From contig OY997649.1 in NCBI GenBank assembly GCA_963921795.1, positions 58,697,788 to 58,761,787 of the forward strand: a stretch of DNA of 64,000 nt, given 5' to 3'. The position numbers were made by a program, and so were the translations under genes. This DNA comes from Nannobrachium achirus. Lineage: Eukaryota > Chordata > Actinopteri > Myctophiformes > Myctophidae. The notes below the pieces were generated by a model, which searched no databases, was not told where the DNA came from, and saw only the letters and a list, made by a program, of their open reading frames with translations. Position 1 is the first letter of the stretch. Each line of letters begins with the position of its first letter. Of the stretch, positions 41,244-64,000 are shown piece after piece.

Positions 41244-42155
41244 TTAAGGCGAGACACTACAGGTGAATAGGGTAAAAAAAATAACTAATAGCTACAACAA
41301 TGAAACTTTTCCAGTTGATTACTTACATCAAGACTAAGAATTTTTGAATTACAAGTTTTCTGAAATTATATGTTTAGATATGCAAATGAGGCACTATATG
41401 CGCTAATAATGCCCAATTTGCATACTTTTCAGGTACATAAATCTGAAGATTGGATAATGCCAGGTTCAAAACTATTGTTTCCCTTTCTTGACATATTAGA
41501 AACAAAACAGGGGATTTTAGATATCTCTTTTTATCACTCCATAAATCATAAAATAGTGTCAACAGTCATAAAAAACACATTTTCGCCATGTTTTTAGTGA
41601 TAAAATGTGATGTAAATCAGGCTATGAATGATATATCAACAAACCCCTCTGTAAATATCTTCAGGATATAGATAAGAATACAACTGGAAGGTTTGGTGTA
41701 TGTGGGTGCAACTGAAGTGGAGATTTATGTACCTAAGTATGAGGAAAAACACATTTTGGGAAACGGCCTTTAAAGATTGGACACACCCCCATCCTATAGA
41801 AACCAATTGTAACTTCAAACTCCATTTTAATCATGTTAGATTCATCAAAAACACCTGTCCTCGGTTCTGGTGACTCATACTGTCCTCCTAATACGTGAGG
41901 GGGCAATGTTTCTTTGATTCATCTTTTATTTATTTTTTATTGTCTATACATATCTATATTTTGTAAAATATGTATGAAAACAAATGCTGTTAACTCGGCA
42001 CTTTCACGTATGAAATGAACATCTATATGTGTATTTTGAACGTTAATTTTGCATTTGTTTGAAAGAAGGCATGTTTAGGAAGCAAAATAGTAAAAAATCT
42101 TATTTTTTTACATTTTGATTTTTTACATGTTTTCACCTGCCATGTCTCCCCTTAA
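41244..42155. mobile_element. TTAA-flanked DNA element, about 0.9 kb
   Basis: Ends TTAAGGCGAGACACTACAGG and TTTCACCTGCCATGTCTCCCCTTAA are inverted repeats with TTAA at both edges. The internal segment AATACGTGAGGGGGC with TGGTGACTCATACTGTCCTCC recurs, inverted, in the element at 50642-51007, so the two are related. No intact frame. Confidence 0.7.
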
Positions 42156-42804
42156 TTACTTGCGCCAACAGAGCGTGCAAGTACTGAGTTCGGCTGTGTA
42201 TGTATGTATGTAAGCATGTATGTATGTCGGTATGACCAGCATTTCTGGCAACGTCATCATTAACAGCCAATGAGGGACCAGCATTCCTGGTGATACCAGT
42301 GCAGTGGTGAGTGCACCTCATGGCTGGCGCACAAGTAAGATGCAAGTTGGCACCTCGACAGAGTGCAGTTCTAGTTTCATTAAGCGTCCCGCAGGCCAAT
42401 CACAGTGCTTTCTGCGAAGCTTGGCCAATGGGACCCTGGGCATACGAACACACTCTGAGATGTTTTTCGGGCCCGGACAAAGCCGGATGTTGGCTCCTTC
42501 CTAGCCTCACATAAATCACACTGCCTTGTGTTAGCAATGGCAGATAGAGTCTAGCTGCGCTAGGCTATAGCTCCTTCCAGGAGCACTGCTCAACAAAAAA
42601 AAAGAGAGGAAAAGAAGTTTCATGTGAGTCCAAGGCCAAGGAAGGACCGTGCTGGCTGGCAACCATACTGTATGTTCCTCTCGGAGTGCCGAATGGGGTG
42701 GTTTTCAGTATGTATGAGGAAATGTAGGCGGCATCATGCCTTCTTAAAAAACCTGGAAGACAAGGTACAAGATCACCAGGAGATGAACTAACATTATATA
42801 TTAG
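42156..42804. other. Repeat-like intergenic DNA
   Basis: (GTAT)n-type run at 42195-42235, the GCAAGTTGGCACCTCGACAG motif at 42341, otherwise no gene recognised. It lies downstream of the susd1 stop and may include its 3' UTR further right. Confidence 0.35.
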
Positions 42805-43017
42805 GGGCCCTATTTTCATCAATGCCCTAAACGTCTTTGCCTCTTTTTTTTTTTACTATTTTGAAAAACATTTTAAAATAGTTCAAATAGCTGATATACA
42901 AGCTCGCAATGTGTTGATGTAGATCAGCTATTTGAAGTATTTAAAAATGTTTTTCAAAATAGTAAAAAAAAAAGGCAAAGAAGTTTAGGGTTTAGCATGG
43001 ACGAAAATAAGGCCCTA
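42805..43017. mobile_element. Foldback MITE with a hairpin module at its tip
   Basis: The outer arms AGGGGCCCTATTTTCATC and GACGAAAATAAGGCCCT, then TTTGCCTC...TTTT and its complement, pair throughout (about 95 bp per arm). The tip is CAAATAGCTGATATACAAGC...GATGTAGATCAGCTATTTG, a copy of the hairpin module. Total 213 bp. Confidence 0.82.
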
Positions 43018-43199
43018 TATGTTTAACTTGTGTGTATCCCTGTGCATACTGTACAGCTGGAGGGTGGTGGTATAAATACTATTTACAGGTCAATAATGTA
43101 ACAAACCATGTGCAAAACCGTTTTATCAATATAACCTTTTTACTGCAGTTTACTAAGGTCGGTCAACAGACATACAGTACATCATGATGTCAGACAGAC

Positions 43200-57950
<14,751 letters not shown>

Positions 57951-59400
57951 AGTGTCTTCCTCTTCAGCACAGCATCAGACACAAACTCTTGATCTGCATC
58001 CTTCTTTGTCGATGACGTTTGATAGCCATAGATTGAGGGGAGGGGGAAAGAGGGGAAGAGGGTGGAGAGCCACCCATGAACTCACAGAAGTCACCCAGAA
58101 AACTGTTCCCTCTTCCACTGTATTTTCTTTTCTCTCTTTTTTTCTTCTTCCTCTTCTGTTTTTTGGCACCGTTAGTTTGTGGCTTTGCTTGTCATCCTCT
58201 GACACATTCAGTTACACTTCAAATGTGTTGATGATAGACTCTGTGCTGCAGGAGTCGGTCATCACCCTCTGGTAAACTGCATACTCACACTGCGCTGGCT
58301 GATAAGGGCTATATTTGTCCCCATAAACCTGCCTGGGTGCGTTCCGCGAGTCTGTGACCTGTTTTTGACAAAATGCAGTGTTAATGGCGCTACATATTCA
58401 TAGGGGGATATGCGTCTTGTTTAAAATTAACCAAAATTGTCATTGCCCAACAAGGCTGTGTTTAATTTGGTGAATTTCACACACAAGCTTGCATCAGATA
58501 CACCCTTTGTGGTAGCGATTATACAATATGTACAGTATACAACGGATAACAAAACACAACAGGATAACAAAACACAACAGAATGAAACATAATGTTGGGT
58601 ATTATGAAAGCTGCCATGTACCATACCTTTTCAGTTTGCTTCTCTCTACACAGTAATTCTATGGTCCAACAAAAGGAAAAAAAAACGCTTCATGGTGTCA
58701 ATAAGGTCAAATTAGTGCATTTGGTTCAGTTCCTCATCGTTGCCTTATAAAACCCAGAAACAGACAGCCCTCCACATACTATATTGAGTTGCCGGTGGCC
58801 CAGACAGTATGTTGGTGCGGTTTGGGAGGAGGAGATAAGTGTGGTGGGCTGCTATCTCTCGGCCCACTAGGGCAGCAACTTGGGTCTTTGTCAGAACTCC
58901 CACCTCACACTAACGCCTGCTGGAAGGGCCTGATATAAGACTGCTGCTGCTGTATTGCATAATGAGACACGTCGCCATGTTGGAGGAATGACAACCAAAG
59001 GAAGGAGTATTGTTATGTTATTGCCTCTCCATTGAGTCTCCTCCTGCTGAGTCCGCCAGTCATCAATGGCTTAGGAATGAGACAAAAACTAAAAAAGAAA
59101 ATCCATGAATTCAAAGCTTCATTGGGTGTGTAATTGATAAGAAAATAAGCCACATGGGGCAATTCAAATTGGGATTTTAGGGAACCTAATCAATAAATAA
59201 GTAGCAATATTTTCTTATTTTACTGTATTTAATATTTGCATTATCACCAAGTCATTCTAAAGCCTCACTAAGATCATAGTAATAAAGGTAGATGCATGCA
59301 ACCATTAAAAAACCTTTACAGGAGACTACAGGAGTCTATAGTTTAGTTAGTTTTCTTGAAAATTAGTGTTTGAGAAGAATTTGAGTTGTTTAGACGTAAA
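57951..59400 (-). promoter_or_regulatory. susd1: Upstream region of susd1
   Basis: The 5' UTR should lie just beyond 57950. A pyrimidine-rich stretch (58120-58165 on the plus strand) and no transposon were seen to about 59 kb. Core promoter not identifiable. 58555-58580 has a doubled GGATAACAAAACACAACA. Confidence 0.3.
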
Positions 59401-59950
59401 CCTTTGAATGTGAGAATATTAAAACAATCACATTACAGTGTTAGAATACACTAACTCTGAGCTTGGATGAAAAGGTGTATTGCAACAACATTACAGCAGA
59501 ATGCGGTATGTATCATGAACCTAATTAAAATGATTTGCCCAAAAGTCAGAAAAAGAAAGAAAAATAAATCACCTATACACACATTTCATTTTTATGAGCA
59601 CAGATTCTTATTAAAGCGTGAAATCACACTGGCATTTACAAAGGTATTTCGACAACAAATTATTGCTTTTGCCAGCTGATTTACAGACTGAGCGTTTTGT
59701 TGTTTATGATGAATTACAGTTTGTCCAAAACAATGGCAGTGTAGTGCTTCTTATATATAAAGGTGGATACTCTGCTTGTTGCAGGGGTTGAATAAAGTGT
59801 CTGAGCTTCTTCTTTCCGTACAGAATAGTTCCTCTTGAACGAGCGAGTCACCCTGCCTCCTATAATCACATCCTGTGGTGGGACATAAAGCTATAGACAG
59901 AAAGAGAACTGAAGCAAGTGAACATATTCATGTCTCAGGTAGGTGAGGGG

Positions 59951-60541
59951 TCATAGAATGGCACAAAAACAGCAGTGCTTTTGTTTTCTGGGTGTGGCCC
60001 CTGCCTCTTCGGTGGGAGGGGCCTCGGCGACCGCCGTCTCGTCTTTGCAGTCAGACAGCGAGCAGCTGGAGGCGGTGAACAGCCTCCCACACACCAGGTC
60101 CGCCGCTTTGCCGTCCATCGCCATCGACAGGTCGGTCACCGTCTTCTCCCTCAGTGACATGTCCTCGTCGTCATCGTCGTCGATCAGCACAAACTCCTTG
60201 ACGTAAAGCAGCCCTCCCCCTGCCAGAGCCATCCCCCCAAGGCTGGGGCTCCCCTCTGACTCGTTGATGGTGTGGGCGTCCACAAAGGTCAACGTCGAGG
60301 TTTCTGTCAGGGTCTCGTGGGGGTCTGTGGAGGCGTCCTCTGGGCCAGAGTAAGCCTGGCTGCTGGAGTCCAGCATCCATGAGGAGGAGTCCTTCGCAGA
60401 ATTCTGGTCTATGAGGTTCTCCCTCTGGCTTCTTCCATTGGAGGCGATGTGTGACGCACAAGACACCTTCCCTTTACTGGCAACCTCGTACCTCATGGTG
60501 TGTGAGCCAAGCTCCATGGTGCAGGTATTGTGTGGATACAT
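59951..60541 (-). CDS. C-terminal part of a CAAX-box (prenylated) protein, paralemmin-like?
   Basis: 196 residues ending RKQKHCCFCAIL: a CAAX box (CAIL, Leu at the end favours geranylgeranylation) with two nearby cysteines that could be palmitoylated and a basic lead-in. The body is acidic and Ser/Thr-rich (GGGLLYVKEFVLIDDDDDED). Paralemmins have this type of ending, and human PALM2 lies on 9q fairly near SUSD1, so palm2 is a candidate, but I do not recognise the body. The true 5' boundary is unclear: the frame opens with MYPHNTCTMELG and has a stop just upstream, so it may start here or be entered by splicing. Confidence 0.55.
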   Translation of the reverse strand: MYPHNTCTMELGSHTMRYEVASKGKVSCASHIASNGRSQRENLIDQNSAKDSSSWMLDSSSQAYSGPEDASTDPHETLTETSTLTFVDAHTINESEGSPSLGGMALAGGGLLYVKEFVLIDDDDDEDMSLREKTVTDLSMAMDGKAADLVCGRLFTASSCSLSDCKDETAVAEAPPTEEAGATPRKQKHCCFCAIL

Positions 60542-60755
60542 CAGTCATTGTAGACCTGCGTTCTGCCGCCCCCTGCTGGGGAGAAGTAGGTGGTTCCCTG
60601 TTCCTTGGTTACCCACACATTGCTCTCTTCTGCTGAACTTGATCAGGGTAGAAAGAAAAAGAAGAAGAAGAAAAAAACATTTTCATTATTTCATATTTTG
60701 TGAATTAAATGATGCTATACAAATAAGGTTTACCGTACATCACTGTAAAACTGTC
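60542..60755. other. 5' flank or intron of the CAAX gene
   Basis: No further exon recognised; a (GAA)n-like purine run at 60650-60675. Confidence 0.3.
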
Positions 60756-60890
60756 CCTTCTAAGGGGCGACTGCTGGCCTACCGGTCCAGGCGTATACCA
60801 CATAGGCTCTGATGCCTGACAGCGTGTCACGGGTTCGGTTTCACTCCCCATCTCCTGTCAGTCTACCGTCCTATCAACTGCCCCCGGACA
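60756..60890 (+). mobile_element. tRNA-derived SINE, copy 2 (truncated)
   Basis: GGGGCGACTGCTGGCCTACC...GGCTCTGATGCCTG...GGGTTCGGTTTC, then TCCTGTCAGTCTACCGTCC: the same head and start of tail as 36933-37125, missing the tail end. Confidence 0.7.
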
Positions 60891-61137
60891 ACCGCTTCAA
60901 TGTTGTTATTTATTTATAACATCAGCACCAAAGCATTGAATTGAATTAAAGTGTTTAAAGCACTATTTTATAAGTCGAAACAGATCTGCAAGCTCACGAA
61001 AGCGTGTGAAAATGTGTGCCTATAACGACATGGCCATGAAACTGGTCAAATAACCCATTTAGACCTGCGGCCAATTCTAATTCCTGACCTAAGGTTTCAG
61101 AAAAACTCAAAAATAAACGTTGCTCTCTCTCTCACTC

Positions 61138-61226
<89 letters not shown>

Positions 61227-61444
61227 CAACAGCTAATGTTGCAAAAAGGGGATCCCGGATTGTAAAGGTATAACAACGAATTGGGGTTCTAAATGGGTGC
61301 TGTGCAAGTGAAGAGAGTACATGCTGCCATTTAGGATCTACCTTTTAGAGTACCGTAAATAAATCAAGCTGATGCTTTAAAATAAAAACTGAAAATAACT
61401 TCAAATCCCCACAGGAGCAGAAACGACGTCTTCTAAAGTGAGAG

Positions 61445-61484
<40 letters not shown>

Positions 61485-61570
61485 GTGGGGGGGGGTAACT
61501 CTCACTCTTTCCACCCATCTTCATTCCATCTCTCTCTCTGCACCACACACACACACACACACACGCGCAC

Positions 61571-61626
<56 letters not shown>

Positions 61627-62256
61627 TAGATTACACGTATGAATAAATCTTGTAGCTCTGAGAACATTCACACATCAGATGTTAATGCACTAACATGATC
61701 TATTGTAGAAAAAGCTTTTAGTACTGCTGTGCGGAAACATCATTTTAACCATTTGTTTAAAACAAAATACAAATTCAAGATCTTGAAACAATATCCACTC
61801 ATGTAACAATTGAAGTAATTTGAATCAATAACACAAGCCGAAGCAATATACTGTAAAAAGAATACTGCTCCACAACTGTGGCCCTAATAACTACTTTTTT
61901 ACTTTCCTTTTTTTCTTTTCGCATTTCATCTCCTTTGCAGCTGCTGGCACTCCTGGGGGCCCGCGACCCCACTTTTGAAAAGCTGCGGACTATAATCATG
62001 ACTTATGAAAATGAAGACACTTGCCAATTAAGATGCCCTCAAAGGACTGTATTCCATTTACAGTAGTAACACCCCTGTTCCACTTGACTGACTCCTATGC
62101 ATGACAGAATCAGGGCCCCATGAATGAATAATGGCACAAATGTACATGCTGCTCAAGACCCACTGGTGGATGAGGAACAATGGATGAAAGATGGATACCG
62201 GTTAAACACAGTAGTTGCAATAATACATTTGGTTTGCTCCTTACGTTAATTGTGCA
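60891..62256. other. Intergenic DNA with simple repeats
   Basis: (CT)n then (AT)n at 61120-61225, (GT)n at 61448-61482, (CA)n at 61546-61624. A short hairpin-module relic lies at 60977-61005. No gene recognised; the reading frames here are products of the simple repeats. Confidence 0.6.
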
Positions 62257-62661
62257 TAGGGCAGTCACGATATGACATTTTACATGACGATTAATTGTCA
62301 CTCAAATAATTGCGATTAACGATTTAATTGTGTTTTTGTCGTTGATAATTACATTTCAGTTCGGCTTTTAGGCGTAAGTTGCACATGGCAGATATGAGAC
62401 ATAACCTAAATATACAAAGAAATTACTAACATATTTGACAAATTATTTCTTAAAAAATAACATTGATAGTAGAAATAGCCGATCTGTCGCGATGCGACAT
62501 GTTGTGAGCTTGTAGATCTGCTATTTCCAAAATGTTTTACTTTAAAAAAAAATATATGAACATTCTTCAACATGGAAACGATTATGACGATTATGAAAAA
62601 TATACGCGATTATGTCAAATAATTGCGATTAGACGATTATGTAATAATTGTGACAGCCCTA
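62257..62661. mobile_element. hAT MITE, 405 bp, with hairpin module
   Basis: Perfect 8-bp duplications ATTGTGCA (62249-62256, 62662-62669), ends TAGGGCAGTCACGATATG and TAATTGTGACAGCCCTA. A hairpin module (62471-62528) lies just right of the middle. Confidence 0.92.
62471..62528. repeat. Dispersed hairpin module in the 62.26-kb MITE
   Basis: AGAAATAGCCGATCTGTCGC, then GATGCGACATGTTGTGAGCT and TGTAGATCTGCTATTTC. The left arm has lost the ACAAGCTCACA part while the right arm keeps it. Confidence 0.75.
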
Positions 62662-62718
62662 ATTGTGCATATCACATCATTGTGTCAAAACTGTGGCAAA
62701 TTTGACAGCGATAGAGAG

Positions 62719-63127
62719 TAGGGATGGGACGATATGAAAATGTCATATCGTGATTATTGTGACAAAAGAAATCGCGATTTACGATATTATCGCGATAATC
62801 AAAATCCATTGACCTGGGGCGGAACATTTGCCCAAAAAATAGCAGATCTACAAGCTCACAATGTGTCGCAACGTGAGCTTGTAGATCGGCTATTTTTTGG
62901 CAAAGACATTTGATAGAGAGTGAAAAAAAAAGACGATATCAAGTACGTATATTATAAGTACCTTTTACCAATTATAGAGGGTTTAAGTGGTACCGGTTAT
63001 GCAGCTCAGCAAATATAAGGTGAATTGATCCCAGTGCATGACGGAGGACGATATGTTAAATCTCCACGATTATCGTGAGTGTTTTTTATCACGATAAACG
63101 ATAATATCGCGTATCGTCCCATCCCTA
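62719..63127. mobile_element. hAT MITE, 409 bp, with hairpin module
   Basis: Ends TAGGGATGGGACGATATG and CGTATCGTCCCATCCCTA. Flanks ATAGAGAG and AAAGAGAG (62711-62718, 63128-63135) agree at 7 of 8. Full-length member of the family also seen at 35902, 38493 and 44.9 kb. Confidence 0.9.
62828..62904. repeat. Dispersed hairpin module, reference copy
   Basis: TTGCCCAAAAAATAGCAGAT then CTACAAGCTCACAATG, loop TGTCGCAA, CGTGAGCTTGTAGATC and GGCTATTTTTTGGCAAA. Arms of about 34 bp pair with few mismatches. Confidence 0.82.
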
Positions 63128-63135
63128 AAAGAGAG

Positions 63136-64000
63136 CACATTTTACACTGATAAGAGGCAGACCTTAATTACAGAGAATGTTGGTCTAAGCTGACCCTTGC
63201 ATTCAAATAGAAACAATAAAATATATTCTGAACAATCTATATTTACGTTTTCTTTATCAACTTTATCAATATTCCTGATCACATCAAACTGTGGCAGTAG
63301 TTAAAGTCTTCCACCAAGGAAATTAACAGCAATGTAAAGAGTTGATGTTTGGTGTTCCCTTCATGATTATTATTTCTGTACCAAAATCTTACATTATTTG
63401 CATGAAGCAACCATCTTAATTTATCTAGCCAATATAGGGTGGTACCATCTGGTAATACAATGGGCTATAATCTGACTAGCTCTAATAAATCATACAATTT
63501 AGAAATGCACAAAAACAAAATCAACTGATATTTCTTTATTTTAAAAAGTCATGTTTGACAAAATGTAGAATAGATTTAGTGTTATTACTATCCATTATAT
63601 TCCTCTCCACACCACCATACAGGAAAGTCGCTGTATCAAGTATGCGTCTCAAAAATTCCAAACAATATCACAGAATTTGATCAGAGAAGGATGCTCACCA
63701 ATAGAAGATGCTTTCCACATGCAGCAGATAGAAGTAGATTTCAGTCATGTAGATCCCTTGATACAGCTGATCAACAGAACAGGCAGTCGTATGAATTCAG
63801 GTGATGAAACTCTGATGACTTTTCTGGTTATGTGGATTTCTACACGCTACACAGAGACCCTTTTCTTCACTTCCAACCCCTGTCCCTACCTACCCCCACA
63901 CAATAAGTGTTCCCTCCCACCACCCGTTCCTCCTGTCCCTACAGCTCACAATCTACAAACACAACAGAGATGCATCGAGGGAGTCCTGGGACGCTTCGTG
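63136..64000. other. Window edge, no supported gene
   Basis: No gene recognised to the edge. A pyrimidine-rich run with CTGTCCCTACAG at about 63932-63943 could be a splice acceptor before an exon on the plus strand that leaves the window (possible reading HNLQTQQRCIEGVLGRFV), but no family was recognised. Confidence 0.2.

Overview
The window is vertebrate nuclear DNA, most likely from a teleost fish. The genes are split by GT-AG introns, an intronless RING/B-box/SPRY gene of the fish A33/TRIM35 type is present, and transposons of typical fish types (hAT, TTAA-flanked Kolobok-like MITEs, L2, Penelope, tRNA-SINE, a Ty3/Gypsy remnant) fill most of the space. Clade placement rests on sequence recognition alone.

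Layout. 1-2.34 kb: 3' part of a broken Ty3/Gypsy-type fossil with its 3' LTR, then a hAT MITE. 3.3-5.0 kb: one unc45-type exon (+) and, antisense next to it, an intronless klhdc3-like kelch gene. 5.7-7.0 kb: a hAT MITE and a dispersed repeat. 7.0-15.7 kb: a Penelope-like element (-) cut by a near-complete L2 LINE (9.13-14.52 kb); a TTAA MITE sits in the Penelope tail. 16.5-21.4 kb: a second APE-type LINE (-) with a tandem 5' array. 21.75-27.25 kb: signal-peptide/coiled-coil exons of a C1q-like gene whose third exon is split by a 3.47-kb foldback transposon. 28.3-29.7 kb: the TRIM gene. 30-33 kb: repeats and a minisatellite. 33.5-38.5 kb: zbtb26 (-), three coding exons, the second intron being almost exactly a hAT MITE. 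39-43 kb: MITEs and LINE relics. 43.2-57.95 kb: susd1 (-), reconstructed here as 18 coding exons (2715 bp, 904 aa) with eight sushi exons. 59.95-60.54 kb: C-terminal part of an unidentified CAAX-box protein (-). 61-63.1 kb: microsatellites and two hAT MITEs.

The host genes (unc45-type, klhdc3-like, C1q-like, TRIM, zbtb26, susd1, CAAX protein) do not form a pathway. The main interest lies in how transposons have reshaped them: an exon split by a foldback element, an intron that is a MITE, MITE insertion 43 bp before a start codon, and multiplication of sushi exons.

The most striking unexplained signal is a short palindromic module (arm about AGATCTACAAGCTCAC, closed by A/T-rich AATAGC...GCTATT ends) that recurs at least a dozen times between 22.7 and 62.9 kb. 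It lies inside otherwise different repeats, and in some copies it is collapsed or absent. Everything here was read by eye; no search or alignment program was run.
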